From: Coemansia sp. RSA 922
Lineage: Eukaryota > Kickxellomycota > Kickxellomycetes > Kickxellales > Kickxellaceae
Direction: 5' to 3'
NCBI GenBank assembly: GCA_027577415.1
Contig: JANBQS010000008.1
Location: 1 to 64,000, forward strand
DNA: 64,000 nt
Within the stretch, counting starts at the first letter, position 1, and every line of letters begins with the position of its first letter. The notes beneath the pieces were generated by a model that saw nothing but the letters and a program-made list of their open reading frames with translations, was not told the DNA's origin and made no database searches. This document shows, piece after piece, positions 1 through 11,216 of the stretch. The position numbers and the translations under genes are program-made.

Positions 1-180
1 CCTTTCATGGCATCACTCTTGAACGACCAGCCACCACTCACGTCAGTCAGTGCCGACAGCACCAATGTCACGGACCCATTTGCACTACGCGCGGAAAAGT
101 GGGAGGATATTTCGAAGGATTTGCTCGGCGTCATCAACGATACCAAGATGGAAATGGTCGAATGGGAAGATACTCCTTAG
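1..180 (+). CDS. 3' end of a protein-coding gene, product unknown
   Basis: Frame 1 is open from the window edge to a TAG at 178-180 and gives about 59 residues. The tail is acidic and ends in EMVEWEDTP. The codons look like real coding sequence (mixed, with no low complexity). Only the C-terminus is present, so no domain can be assigned. AT-rich 3' flank follows. Confidence 0.55.
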   Translation, partial: PFMASLLNDQPPLTSVSADSTNVTDPFALRAEKWEDISKDLLGVINDTKMEMVEWEDTP

Positions 181-1286
181 TCGCAGTGATTTTTGACCTT
201 ACCAGTACTTTTTATCAATATAATTAGTAGTTTGGCAATTTATTGAGATATTAGATTTGTGAATATAAAATAACCTAGCTAGTAAATTACTTTGAACTAC
301 AAGTGGTCTCTAAATTCGGCAGTCATGCTGGGGGTGGCCTTTTCCAAGAAGAGAACCTGCGAGCTACACGAATGTCATCACTTGGTGCTCACAAATGGAT
401 AGCAAAAAAAGGGACACCTTGTGGACAACTTGCGCCGAGTCTTGAGCGTCCATGTTAGCGACCGTGGGTACTTTTACAATGTGTTAGCACTAAAAATGAT
501 AGCAGCAGTACCTCCCTGCACCTTGGCCATTGACTGAATAGGCGTGTTACGCGCGTCGTGGAACAGCGCGTCGGCCCACGTGATCAGTCCAATGACGACA
601 CGCTTGGCGGATATCCCGGACTCTCAACGCCCAAATGCCCTGCCGACGATAGATGATCGCCCGCCTACAAAAAAGCACAACTCAGCGACACTAAGAGTAT
701 CGGGAAAGGCGTATTTCCGTCTATGGAAACGGGCCATGAAAAAGGCTACATAAACATTAACCCGTCAGCTTCCAGAGTAAGATCCCTGTTCTCACTTTTA
801 TATACGCTACTATTTATTATATTGTATACGCTAAAAATTTCGCTTCGCTCACTAAGTAACAGCGGAAAGAACTGAAACGGCGTAGGGGTGTACATTTTTA
901 TCTTCAGCTACTTTTGAATAATAATAAAAAAGAAAATATTAAGGAAATAATTGATTTGTAGACAAAATATTTCGTTTTTTTATTGTTGGCTGCGGAGCAC
1001 ACATGGATAGCTTGCGTCATAAATTTATCGACAGCAATTGATTTACAGTTACTAAGCCACAGACTGCATAGTCAGAATCTGGGCATGTCAGAGCCAGCAA
1101 CCACGCGCATCTGGAAACTAACTCATATAGCTATTAATGACAAACCGCAGTGGAACCGGATAGTTGGAAACTGGCGATGTTACATACAGGCAAGCAATGA
1201 GCGCGAGGTTCGGATTATAGTGCAAGGTAATAAGCAGACCGCGGCCCAACTATTATTGCCTTCTCTTCAAAAAAAACCAATTTATT
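181..1286. other. intergenic, no supported gene
   Basis: AT-rich spacer. The only structure I see is a block at about 690-800 resembling 16930-17045 upstream of the FunK1 relic: both contain GGCCATGAAAAAGG-like or GTCATGAAAAGG-like text followed by a TATAAAC or TACATAAAC box and end in tgttctcac. It is probably a shared promoter relic whose gene at this site is gone. Confidence 0.4.
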
Positions 1287-3005
1287 CTAGCAATTCTGCC
1301 AGCCATTAAACAGTAAGCGACGCAAGCGGGGTACATAAGGACTAAACCTGCTCAAGTTAATATACTCCTTTAAATCTTCCATGAACGACTCGCGCTGCTT
1401 CTTATCTGTAGAAACGTAGTCAAAATTGGGGCAAATTAGCGCCAGCAGCAACATGCACTCAACGTCACCTGTCCGATATCCATCTGTGCAGTTCTCGAGA
1501 TGCCAACACCTGAATCGCTTGCCAATCGGGGCAAAAGTAGACACCATATATGAAGGGAATTTGTCCATAGTGACACCAGTATGCTTTGGTCCAATCCGTG
1601 GTAATGGTGCGTGTAGGTCCGATAGAAGCGGCAGCGATTTGACCAAGGAAACAACTTGCTGAAGGTCAAATGTCGTTCTTTCAATCGATAGAACTTGAAT
1701 AGACGTGTGGTCACCAGTTAATGAGAGAGCCGACAGTAGTTCATCACCAGGTGGTACTCCAATTCTTCGTACGGCTGCTCCTGGACCAATGCTTAGAGCA
1801 TATCGAACTCCTTCTGTGTATGTGGCAAAAGTGTCAGGCACAAGCCTACCCAGATGTCCAAATACGACACATTGGAGCCTTGGATGAGTGGTCGGCATAA
1901 AGATGCCATGTTGACGAGCCATAGCCACAAAAAGACTGTCTGCCTGCAGTACCAAGCTCTCAAGTGTAGTGGAGTTTCCCCTGAAAAGCGTGCCGTCGCC
2001 AAACGGGTATTGGAGTCTAAGAGTTAGAGACCGAAGGAAAGGGAACGGTACAGCTCCAGGAAAGATGGGCCGCCTTGGTATGTCATGAAATTTAAACTCG
2101 CACAGATTCAGGGCGTGCAAGCATGGATACGTTACGTAGCTACCGCCAGAGTTCTGAATGAGATCGGCTAGTTCATTTAAACGAAGTGACTGAAGGTACA
2201 AAGACTGTAACGTCTGTGCATTCTGCCGTGCCAAGTGCGCAAATTGGCCGCTGTCAAATTTAGCCCTGAAGCTGATATGTACCAGGTCTCGTATTTCGCC
2301 CAACCGCCACTCCACTGGCAAATCTCTTCCGTTTTTGCAAATATACTTGACTCGATTGCCAAGCTGATAGAGTTGGGTGACCAAGTCGTTAGTATGGTCA
2401 TCACGATCATTGACCGTCACGAAAGGACCACTCATACCAACGCTGACTTCTCTGACCTTGGGAATCATATGTTTGATCCACAGCATGAATGCGATGACGT
2501 TTGCCCGATATACATCGTATATGTTATCCGACCCCTTCGATTCGTCTGAATCCTCCCACTCGTTTGAGTGTTCTACCGTGTACGATTCAAGCAGGATCCT
2601 AAATGAGCGAACCAGCGGGAACGCACATTCTTCGCCACAGTCTCGAGACAGTGTCCTTAGCGCAGCGCCTGTGTAGATGTCCTGCTCCCCTACATGGATG
2701 CACAGCTCCTTGGCCATATGATACACAGGGTAACCGAGACTTACGCAGCCTTGACGTAAGTTCGGCTTGCTGGGTAATACTCTCGACTCTCTTTCAACTT
2801 TTATATTACAGCGAAGGAAATAGAGCGGGTATGCGACGGCACGAAAGTTTTGGCAGACCCACAGCAACGGCTTTAACATCATCTTATACTCATCAGAGTT
2901 GGCACGGATGCCGTCAAAAACCAGACGACTGCTGCCCACGACATGTTTGACGATAAGTTGAACGACATGGGGTGGGAGAAGCTGGAAGGGCAAAAAAGTG
3001 TGCAT
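1287..3005 (-). CDS. F-box/LRR-like protein, family copy 1 (intact)
   Basis: 572 aa from ATG at 3005. Residues 1-50 carry the F-box-like core (LPPHVVQLIVKHV, then LLWVCQNFRAV). The middle is a series of irregular leucine-rich strands. The family signature PFPFLRSL...YPFGDG.LFRGN lies near residue 320, and the C-terminal cap is GKRFRCWHLEN, LLLALICPNFDY and PRLRRLLFNGW. F-box proteins are normally substrate adaptors of SCF ubiquitin ligases, with the LRR part choosing the target; that role here is inferred from architecture. A small-protein gene at 3868 is transcribed head-to-head from the same spacer. No lesion seen. The other five intact copies are 565-600 aa. Confidence 0.85.
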   Translation of the reverse strand: MHTFLPFQLLPPHVVQLIVKHVVGSSRLVFDGIRANSDEYKMMLKPLLWVCQNFRAVAYPLYFLRCNIKVERESRVLPSKPNLRQGCVSLGYPVYHMAKELCIHVGEQDIYTGAALRTLSRDCGEECAFPLVRSFRILLESYTVEHSNEWEDSDESKGSDNIYDVYRANVIAFMLWIKHMIPKVREVSVGMSGPFVTVNDRDDHTNDLVTQLYQLGNRVKYICKNGRDLPVEWRLGEIRDLVHISFRAKFDSGQFAHLARQNAQTLQSLYLQSLRLNELADLIQNSGGSYVTYPCLHALNLCEFKFHDIPRRPIFPGAVPFPFLRSLTLRLQYPFGDGTLFRGNSTTLESLVLQADSLFVAMARQHGIFMPTTHPRLQCVVFGHLGRLVPDTFATYTEGVRYALSIGPGAAVRRIGVPPGDELLSALSLTGDHTSIQVLSIERTTFDLQQVVSLVKSLPLLSDLHAPLPRIGPKHTGVTMDKFPSYMVSTFAPIGKRFRCWHLENCTDGYRTGDVECMLLLALICPNFDYVSTDKKQRESFMEDLKEYINLSRFSPYVPRLRRLLFNGWQNC

Positions 3006-3867
3006 TGCGTTTGAAATTCGAAAATAATAAAGTGAAGTGAAGAAAGGAAAAGAAACGAGAGCAGCGCGCCTCTGCTCAACTTTTCCACAGATTGCTGTTG
3101 ACAGTAATCAACGCAGAGTGATTAGCATACAATCAACACACAAGCTGGGTTTAAAGACGACGGAGAAGCAGGCTTGGGCGCTACCCAGAACTATTCGATG
3201 TCCAAAGGTCTACCGGCGCCGGTGACAAGGCTTGGCGACCCAAAACATGCCAATTGCAGTGTATTTCCCCACATGAGGGCTGGCGCGCCATTATTAGCCT
3301 TTTCTTCAACTGGTTGTACGCTGAGGAGTCCCAGCTCCGACGCTGCTGGACTATGGACTACTTGCCCAACATTGGACAACGGAGGACAGCGAGTACTGGT
3401 AGGGTGTACCATATATGTGAGGCAGCAATCATGCAAGATTAGTACATCGCGACTGTCAGTTGCCAGGTTGACCACATGCTAGGCCACCATACACACTGCC
3501 CGCGGTATTGTTCACATCATCAAGAGAGATACTGACGTGTGCAATGACAAAACAACAAAGCCTCTTTATTTTCAAGTGGACTAATCGCATAGAGTGTTTT
3601 GGAAAAAAGACATTCGCTATAGGACGCCCCAGCCACGGCTCCTTTGACGTTCTTCGAGGCCATGCTGATTTCTCATATGTTGTGCAGTTGGTGAGGGGTT
3701 TAAGCTGTATTTAGGAAAAATTGGACTGCGGCTAGTTTGTTTTTCCTCATCCTCAAGACAGGTATAAAAAAGCCCACTTGGGGCTGGTTTTTTTTTCAAT
3801 AGCTTGAAGCAAAGTACTATTTTGATTTCTCTTTTCATCATTTCAATACTCTAGGTCTATTGCCGAT
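3006..3867. promoter_or_regulatory. bidirectional promoter between F-box copy 1 and small protein 3868
   Basis: A 0.86-kb spacer between divergent genes. The TATA box gtataaaaaagcccacttgg lies at 3762-3781, about 100 bases before the ATG at 3868. The last ~200 bases and a block near 3229 (cttggcgaccca) match the spacer 34635-35116 between the other divergent pair. About 390 bases (3245-3635) are present only here. Confidence 0.55.
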
Positions 3868-4182
3868 ATGCAGCGTGCTACAAGGAACGATTCCACCAAT
3901 CCCTTGAGAATAGTTATTGCATATATTGGAGCGGATGGTTGCAAGAAAGCCTCTTTTGCATCTCATCGTGACAGCATAACTAACCTAGACGCCTTGCTAG
4001 AAGGAGAGCGTGATGTAGACCTTCCTGAAGAGTTTGACAACATCGATAGTCTTGTTCGTTCTCAGTATAATGCCGCCTATATTTGGCTTGCGAATATGGA
4101 CTTTAACACACCCAACATTATTAAAGGATGCAAGTATATTCTTGTGGGGAAGGTGATGGGTGAGAATACTGCGGCCAAGTGA
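3868..4182 (+). CDS. small fast-evolving protein, paired with F-box copy 1
   Basis: 104 aa from the ATG at 3868, 100 bases after a good TATA box. Its paralogue is 35117-35476: both start MQ.AT, share an IGA.G turn, an S.RDSITNL- or RGDITNLKNLL-like segment, a QYN motif and a C-terminal CK.ILVG. No signal peptide, no cysteine pattern, no known domain recognised. The alternation of a hydrophobic strand, a G turn, a strand and then a TNL helix would suit a small beta-grasp-like fold, which is weak inference. It lies head-to-head with an F-box gene, as the paralogue does, suggesting the pair was duplicated together. Confidence 0.65.
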   Translation: MQRATRNDSTNPLRIVIAYIGADGCKKASFASHRDSITNLDALLEGERDVDLPEEFDNIDSLVRSQYNAAYIWLANMDFNTPNIIKGCKYILVGKVMGENTAAK

Positions 4183-6482
4183 TGGGCAGTATGTTAGTCG
4201 AATAGTTCTCAGACAACAATTCCTCACAATTAACAAGTAATACGTTTTAGTGTGGTGAGCGTATCACCTACATCAATTTTTGTTAATGCATAAGGTGTAT
4301 GTTTTATTTGCGTAAGGCAAGAAATAGTTGGCAGTAAAATTACTCTATCCTTTGGACAGCTGATGCTGAAAACAAGCAACATATTTTCTTAACTCGTTAG
4401 TGGCGATCATGTCAAACCTAAGCATCACAGGTTTTGAGTGGAGCGGAAAAGGCAAGACCAAGTAACTAAAGCTAAGATATGCCAACACCTAATACAGCGC
4501 ACATTTACTATCCAGACACTTGTAGAGTGTTGGTCAGAGAGCTTGTACTTGCGAATCTGAAGAACCATCTCCTAAAGACAGCCTACAGTTATGCTGATGT
4601 TGGCTTTAATATGTTTGCGATTAGATATAAGAGCGAATATAATAATAGAATTAAGCGAATGATAGTATAGAAAATAAGCGGATTTGAGTAATAGCGAACT
4701 AAGGAACCCCAACTCCTATCTTGCGGAGGAGCGGGCCATATTTACTGGCCCACTCAGTGATCACCACGATCACCTTTGGCTGAAGCTCAGCGCGTCTCAA
4801 CATATCAGATAGTCGCCTAATTAGCCCATATGTACTAACCAGTCCGTATTGTGATCAAGGTTCATATTCATGTCTGCAATAGTTTACTATGTGGGATCCA
4901 ATACAACGACTTCATCATCACCATTGAAATAGCTTACTATGTCACTATTTGTAATTTGTTTGTTTAGGTTTTTTCTACTGGTGAGGCTCTAACTATGCCG
5001 CTTCTTGGCGTACCAGACAGATATCAAAATATCGATTCCGAGTCCAGTCTCTCTCGCTACTCAGATTGCTAGTTCAGTACCACATGTTGAGGAGTTATCG
5101 GTCAGCGAGTATGTGAATACGCTCTACTAGAAGTGTCGCTCCTTGACTTACAACTTTGGATACTTATATGTGCTATATGATGACAGCGTTGTAGGCCATG
5201 ACGATAACGGGGCCCAGTAAGTCAACAAAAAAGGCAAGGCCAGAGAAACAACTGTTGCCGGTAGACGACATATGTGAGCTCATTGCTAAAGCGCCATCTA
5301 GTGTTCAGGCAGGTGATGCTACTCGACAAAGACATTTACTAAGCAACGACTATAGTCGGAGCCTAAATATCTATTTCGTGAATCAGGGTTGCCAATCCTT
5401 TATACGCGGTAATCACTGTGTCCACTTTGTACTCTCTATCAGAGTAATGCTGATAATATATTATTGTAAAGCAATTGACATTTGATAATAACATGTTATT
5501 GTTAAGCAATTGACATATATTTTTTTTTTATCAAACAATGACCAGTTTTCTGAAAGTAAAAATAACTTTTTAAAATTACAAAAAGAAAACAAGCTTGTTA
5601 GCCACTGGTGCGCATCGAACTCCTACCAGCAGGGGTCGTAGTAGAGGGTATGTCCAAGCTTGTCGGAGACAAATATGTGCATCTTGGGTGAGGCCAGCCT
5701 ACTCTATACCACCAGAAAGCTGCCTGCATTGAGATTTTGGCCTTTTTATGCTTCAATTCCAACGAGTCGATTCATTACGTAATGAGCCGATTGTAAAAAA
5801 AGGGCTGCAAACAGCGGTGGCGCAGCCAGCGGCTCTCAATGAGCAACCCGCAAGCGGTCAAGCAAGCACTGTAGAGATAATTCTTTGGGAAGCAGTTTTC
5901 ATAACTCTGACAGCCGCCTTTATTTTTCCTGTAACATAGGCAGTTGGCTTCACCAATTGCTTTGCATGCCAGCCGAGGCTCGACCAGGTGTGCTAGAAAC
6001 TTAAAGGCGGGCGTCTGTGTAAAAGTGTCCGTCCATACACACATGCTCTCTCTCTCTCTCTCCCTCTCTCTCTCTCTCGCCCTCAGAAATCTAGGAGGCC
6101 ACCGCACTTTCCTCCACCTCTTTTCCTTTTTAGAAACTGGCGGGGCTCAGTGGCATGTCTGCCATTGTCCTTTTTCCTAATCAGAAAAACATGTTTCGTC
6201 TATCTGTTGCCCACTGAGAGCAGCCGCTCTCACTCATTTCACGGATCCGATGGGCAAGAATGGCCAGGACAAAAGGAACCTGATTTTGCGGAGTATGTTC
6301 AGCCCATCCCGAGTTTCTTTTATTTTCTTTTATTTTATTATCTTCTATTATCTTTTTTTTTTCTTTTCCTTTATTTTCTATTCTTCTTATTGCTGTTTAT
6401 TATTTATCTTTTCAACTCTATCTTTGCTTATTACCTTCACCAACCAAACATTTCAAGGCAAACGACATTCAACCCTTTGGAG
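4183..6482. other. 2.3-kb gene-poor spacer with coding relics
   Basis: No intact gene supported. On the minus strand about 4700-4960 reads as decayed coding text (…RRAELQPKVIVVITEWASK…) interrupted by two adjacent stops. On the plus strand about 4995-5260 also reads as broken coding text with several stops and frame changes. I do not recognise either source protein. A CT microsatellite and T-rich tracts precede the gene at 6483. Confidence 0.35.
6046..6078. repeat. CT microsatellite
   Basis: A 33-base almost pure (CT)n tract with one CCC interruption, about 400 bases upstream of the ATG at 6483. It is followed by long pyrimidine tracts at 6300-6420, which suits the 5' leader or promoter of that gene. 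Confidence 0.9.
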
Positions 6483-8183
6483 ATGCTGTTTGATGCATTA
6501 GGACAGCCACTCGGGGCCACTTCCCAACCTGAAAATCTTGCGCAGTCGTCATCGCAAACAGCAAATACTCTCCCACTGCTCGACGCCAGCTATAACGATG
6601 GGCGTGGTTTTGTGCTTCCAGGCGCAAATATCAACGCTTTGGGATTCCTTCCACCGCTCGATGCCGGCTTTAATGATGGGCGTGGTTTTGCGCTGCCAGG
6701 TGTGAATATCAACGCTTTGGGATTCCTTCCACTGCTCAGCGCCGGCTATAGCGATGGGCGTGGTTTTGCACTGTCATCTATCGGCGGTGATAATATCGAT
6801 ACTCTTATGCAGATTATCTCCGACTCTGGTGCTGCACATGCCTCAGCACCACCAGTTACCACCTCCGACACCACATATACTCCTATGCTGCTCTTGTCCA
6901 GCTTTGAGTATAGGCATGATCGCGTGCCTCTACTTGGTGGCTTTGACGTGGAACTTACTCCTGAACCTCCAGCTTGCACATTTGGCACTGGGCCTATTTT
7001 TGCACCTCTTGGCGATGGCTTTGGTGATGAGTATAATTCAGCATCGCTTGCTACCAACTCTAATGTTGCGCATACTTCTCTGCCTCTCACTGTTGGCTTT
7101 GATGCGGCGCTTCCTACTATGCATCTTGATGCTGACTTGAACACAGCACATACTCTAGTGTCTCTTGGTGGCGGCATTTGTACTATGAGTACTTTGGCGC
7201 TGCTTGCTGCCGACTTTGGTACCGCTCCGACCAGCTCATGTGCTGCCCCATCTTGCACCGCATACCCCGACACGGCACTGTTACCACCCGAGTGCCACAT
7301 AGGTAACTTGTGGAAGGAAAGCGAATATGACGTCTCTGCCACGTCGGACAGCATACAGAACAGATCAACGAGCACAACCAATGACGGCTCTGACACGGTG
7401 AGGTCCGAAGCAATGTCGGTGCTTGGGGGCCCATTCGTAATAATTAGTTTGGATATGATGCCCTCCATTTCCAATCTGATAACCAGACGCGAACTGGCCT
7501 TTACAGGAGTTGGTCAACAAGAACTCGACCAGCAGTCGGGAGGAATTCAAGGATTTAATAACTGGTCGTATGATCTTCGCGAAATGGGTAGGGCATATTT
7601 GATACGCCGAGGTCTACAATACCGTCAGCTGCGTGACAACTTCCACCGCCGACTAAAGCTAAAAAAGGGAATCAGCACAGTCGTACCACGTCCATTAATG
7701 TGTTACTTTTTAGCGACACTTGTGTTCATGCCACTCGACTTGCTGTCAAGCACGATTTTGGAAAAGGCGTTTAAGAGAGTTACTAATATGGATCTAAGGT
7801 CGCAGCATATTGTCACTGAAAATGGATGCGAGTCCCTACTAGCACTTGACCTATGCCTAATGGTAAGGCAATGGCTGCAAGAGTTGTGCCTGCTAATCGT
7901 CGCCACAAATAGCCAGCAAAAGACCCTGACTATAGCTTCGAATTGCTATGCCGAGTACGAGAAAAGGGGTCGAGGCGAAGGGAATTCAGGCATTGATTTC
8001 GACCCAACTGGTGATATCGCGAAGGATATGCTTTTGAGAGATACGTTCGATAGCCGAGCACTTCTTGGCATATACCCGGACGAAGTAAGGGTGCTTCTCA
8101 AACACCTTCCTCTTCTTGTGCGCGGCCAGTTTCATGACGAAATCGTTGATTGCCTGACTACTGCAGCGGATGGCGTGGAATAG
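6483..8183 (+). CDS. protein of unknown function with tandem GRGFALPG repeats
   Basis: 566 aa from the first in-frame ATG at 6483; the open frame upstream is T-rich leader without ATG. Residues about 31-97 hold two full and one partial 26-residue repeats containing the core NDGRGF.LPG.NINALGFLP. Residues 100-300 are low-complexity and rich in L, T, A and D with further looser G.GFD/G.GFG echoes. From about residue 325 to the end the composition becomes normal globular, with charged helices (LIRRGLQYRQLRDNFHRRLK) and no recognised domain. No signal peptide or membrane segment. Possibly a structural or scaffold protein or an ORF of a mobile element; neither is shown. Confidence 0.65.
   Translation: MLFDALGQPLGATSQPENLAQSSSQTANTLPLLDASYNDGRGFVLPGANINALGFLPPLDAGFNDGRGFALPGVNINALGFLPLLSAGYSDGRGFALSSIGGDNIDTLMQIISDSGAAHASAPPVTTSDTTYTPMLLLSSFEYRHDRVPLLGGFDVELTPEPPACTFGTGPIFAPLGDGFGDEYNSASLATNSNVAHTSLPLTVGFDAALPTMHLDADLNTAHTLVSLGGGICTMSTLALLAADFGTAPTSSCAAPSCTAYPDTALLPPECHIGNLWKESEYDVSATSDSIQNRSTSTTNDGSDTVRSEAMSVLGGPFVIISLDMMPSISNLITRRELAFTGVGQQELDQQSGGIQGFNNWSYDLREMGRAYLIRRGLQYRQLRDNFHRRLKLKKGISTVVPRPLMCYFLATLVFMPLDLLSSTILEKAFKRVTNMDLRSQHIVTENGCESLLALDLCLMVRQWLQELCLLIVATNSQQKTLTIASNCYAEYEKRGRGEGNSGIDFDPTGDIAKDMLLRDTFDSRALLGIYPDEVRVLLKHLPLLVRGQFHDEIVDCLTTAADGVE
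6573..6773 (+). repeat. 78-bp in-frame tandem repeat, 2.6 copies
   Basis: Units start at 6573, 6651 and 6729; the first two are 78 bases with few differences and the third diverges after about 45 bases. Because 78 is a multiple of three, copy number can change without breaking the frame. Confidence 0.85.
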
Positions 8184-8699
8184 TGCTGAGTAAGCAATTG
8201 TACTGCCTTTCAATTATTAGTTGTTTATGAAAAAAAACATGAATCTTATACTCTATAGCTCAAAATCAATCGGTGGTATATACACTTAATTTGTGGAGGT
8301 TCGAAATGACTGTGGCACTCGACTATTTCAATAAATAGCAGATATCTGAGGTGTGTCAATAGGAGTATATTGGTAGAGCGTGGTGAGCTTAGTGAAGTTA
8401 GTTTCTAAAGTCCTCGCAGCCAACTGTTCATTACCATTCTCATTTCTTGTTTTTTTTTTTATAAACAAAGAAACCAGGCAAGGAAGCGTGGAGTAATATT
8501 AGGTATATTTGGCATAAATAACTCACGGTAACTAAGCCTGGCCTGTGTTGACTCTAAAAAGTCAACTAGACGTCGTGGAGTAGGTGGGCAATTTATTTTG
8601 TCACTTATTTTTTGATGCGACCTTGAAGAAAAATATACTGTGCTAACTCAGGGCATTACCCAGCTTGGTGGCCCTTGCCAGTGTTTCCTTCAACGTAGC
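8184..8699. other. intergenic, nothing recognised
   Basis: AT-rich 3' flank of the preceding gene and T tract at 8448-8460. I see no gene or repeat. Confidence 0.4.
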
Positions 8700-9002
8700 G
8701 ATTTGGCAGACTCCAATCTACTACCACCAGTCTTTAAGGATGCTGCGTCATTTCCTAGTCTTCGGCGTCTATCGCTTTCGTTTAGCTATCCCTTTGGCGA
8801 CGACACTTTTTTCCAGGGGGCAACGCACCGACCCTCGAGTGCTTGGAAATATGGCTTGGCATATCTTGTGGTTATGCTGCGCGAGTACAGGGTATTTGCA
8901 CCACAGAGTCATCCAAGTTTACAACATGCCATGGCTAGGTGCAACAATACTAGTGTACCTGATGCATTATTGGCACGTGCAAAGGCCCTACAGTTTGTCT
9001 AA
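8700..9002 (+). pseudogene. fragment of F-box/LRR family, copy 2
   Basis: About 100 codons from the middle of the family only: VFKDAASFPSLRRLSLSF, then YPFGDDTFFQG (family consensus YPFGDDTLFRGN), then VMLREYRVFAPQSHPSLQ. There is no F-box start and no C-terminal cap, and the frame runs into a stop at 9000-9002 where intact copies continue for some 200 residues. It is a decayed fragment on the opposite strand from copies 1 and 3. Confidence 0.8.
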
Positions 9003-9179
9003 GTATTGGCACTCTAAACACCCGTACGGGTGACCACTATTCATGTAACCCAGCTTAAATTTAACATGATCGGACCCCACATTGCTTGTTTTATGAGCGC
9101 GGGCTAGGACTTCAGCGGGAGTACCAGCCTCCTTTCACCTTGTGGCTCGCCAATTCAAATATTTATTTATAGCATTATC

Positions 9180-9763
9180 ATGGGAAGTTCTTCCAACGCT
9201 GTAAAGAACCGACCAAAACTTGAGAAGGAGGAACGGAGCCTGGAACGCTGGGAGTGCCAACCGAGGAGCGCTCGAGCCTAGAGACGCCGGAAGAAATAGA
9301 AGAGTGGCAGGACCAGTGGAACTGGATGATGTATATAAAGAGATTTCTCCAGCGGTGGCGATTTAACAAAGAGAAGCGGGTGACCCGGGAGCGGCAACAG
9401 TGAAGACGGGTTATAGCAAAGCGCCGAAAGCAGATGCCTGAGCTCGCTTTGTCACATCGCAATGCACCGGCTCCAGCGTTGAGTCCCAACAGTGTCCTAC
9501 AGTTGGTGTTTGACTATCTATCGCCGGTTCCAGGGCCAGCCTCCACGTCGAAAGAGCTAATAGCGCACTTGCGCTGCCTTCAGTGAGTGGCCGCCGTTAA
9601 CCGTGAGCGGCATCCAGCTTCGATCTTTGAAGTGGGTTCACACCTCGCTTACCACACCAAGCAACCCAGACAATCCCTACACAGCGTCATACCTACTGTT
9701 GGTATCTTTGCCCACTCGATCGAAATGTTCTTTAACGGCCGATTCCACCTGGCCTTGGCTTAA
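9180..9763 (+). pseudogene. relic of a second, different F-box-type protein
   Basis: An N-terminal run (ATG at 9180, MGSSSNAVKNRPKLEKEE) shifts frame near 9270. It then continues as charged helix (EEIEEWQDQWNWMMYIKRFL), meets a TGA, then gives LSPNSVLQLVFDYLSPVPG and, after another TGA, VAAVNRE. The L.P..V.Q.VFDYL.P pattern followed by a LRCLQ..AAVNR segment is F-box-like, but it is not the family that dominates this window. At least two in-frame stops and one frameshift make it a pseudogene. Confidence 0.5.
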
Positions 9764-9950
9764 GAGTGCATTTTGGATAACAACTCGGCAATGTAGTCTC
9801 GTCACTCGTCCCTGTCCGAGAACCAAGTCAGGCTTTTATTCTGCCTCTGCGAGTGATGCAGAGGTATTTGCGTCGCCACTTGTATCTTCTCCGGCGGTGA
9901 CTTTACCCGTGCGCAGAGGATTATTAGTGGAGGCAGCTGTAGAATCGCTA

Positions 9951-10706
9951 TTATTCGCTGTACGCTGAGTAACTCTGTCTTTTGCGTATGCTACACTGCT
10001 GCGGTTCTTGCCTTGAGTATACGCTATCCATATCAGTCAATTCCGAATCCGAATCATCCCAGTGATCAATAATTTTGCGCTTATTCCTAGCAGAGACGCC
10101 CGGCCGTTCTTCCTGTTGGCATGGCTTGAAACCAATGTCTTGTTTCGCGCGTTTGTGGCGATGCGCATCATTGAACTCCGAGTTTATGATTACATCTCGC
10201 GAGCATCTTTGCTGGTCGCGGGTGTCGATGAGCGTAGCGCAGAGAGTGGCAAGCATTTGATAAGTCTGCGTTGCTAGTCCCCTATCGACGGGTGTACAGC
10301 TGAGTGCAATATGTAAGAGCTCCACTCCGTAGGCCGCCATGGTCGCCGCTTGGCTAAGGGTGCCGTCAAGGTCGTCGTCGAACTCCTTGAGGGGTGCAAA
10401 GTCTGAGTGTCTTGGCGGATACAACTGGCGGAGATCTGACCATGTCGACTTGAAAGTAGTAATGTCCCGTCTGATCTCATTCAGGCGTTTCTTGGAGAGC
10501 AGATCAGTAGCATCGTTGCCGCACAAAAGCGCTAGGCCGTTGGGTTTTGTTTCATTCTCCACTCCATTGCATTTGGAAACAGCAGAGGGAATCCACAAAG
10601 TCTCGGTAGTTTGTTCTAATGCTTCCAAACGAGCGCGTAATTCATGGTTATCTCGTGTGAGCCTGTCTATGCTACAAAGAACAAACGTAATTTCCTCGCT
10701 GTCCAT
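9951..10706 (-). CDS. coiled-coil protein of unknown function
   Basis: 251 aa from ATG at 10706; the frame extends further upstream but without family support, and this ATG begins the well-structured part. Residues about 8-35 form a leucine heptad coiled coil (SIDRLTRDNHELRARLEALE). The middle is helical (LKEFDDDLDGTLSQAATMAA). The C-terminus is basic and polar with nuclear-signal-like RNKRKI and HRHKRAK. An N-terminal coiled coil, a helical core and a basic tail also occur in gag-like ORF1 proteins of retroelements, so origin from a mobile element is possible. No reverse transcriptase is nearby. Confidence 0.5.
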   Translation of the reverse strand: MDSEEITFVLCSIDRLTRDNHELRARLEALEQTTETLWIPSAVSKCNGVENETKPNGLALLCGNDATDLLSKKRLNEIRRDITTFKSTWSDLRQLYPPRHSDFAPLKEFDDDLDGTLSQAATMAAYGVELLHIALSCTPVDRGLATQTYQMLATLCATLIDTRDQQRCSRDVIINSEFNDAHRHKRAKQDIGFKPCQQEERPGVSARNKRKIIDHWDDSDSELTDMDSVYSRQEPQQCSIRKRQSYSAYSE

Positions 10707-11216
10707 AACTGAAAGTAGATATAAAAGAAAGTCTGCAAAACTCGATGTAGGTACACACAAGACTTTGGTTGTAGAGCAAATAACAATTAAAGTGTAGCAC
10801 AAGTGTAAATTGGAGAATTGCTTTTGTTGGTTTTGATCGTGAACGGTTGGACAGGTGAGCCCATTTAAGGCCAACGGTTTGGTCTGAGTGATATTAATTT
10901 GTGTGTGCAATACAATTGCTGATTGACTGGTGCCCAGCAAAGTGCAATGGCTTGAAGTGATATCCTAATATAGGCTGCATGCATTAAACCTGTTCAAGTA
11001 ATCGCGAAGGCCCAAACACGCATTCCAAGATGTCGATCTTTAGCGATGGCTTATAGGAATCGGTACACAAAACACTCGAACTGCGACAGCCTCACAGAAC
11101 GCTCCATTGGACATACCCTTGCAGAGGTCGGCATAAAATTAAAATGTGTTAAATACTCCTTTGGGTCTCGGTATCTCGGGTATAAAGCAAGTGAATATAT
11201 TATAGGCAACAGACAT
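10707..11216. other. intergenic, nothing recognised
   Basis: Spacer between the coiled-coil gene and F-box copy 3. No gene or repeat I can support. Confidence 0.35.

Noticed and set aside
5610..5640. tggtgcgcatcgaactcc, resembling a tRNA 3' half or a retrotransposon primer-binding site
   Set aside because: The stem pairing of a T arm fails and no LTR lies next to it.
10966..11020. Possible extra F-box C-terminal fragment left of copy 3
   Set aside because: Only about 12 bases resemble the family; translation does not follow it.
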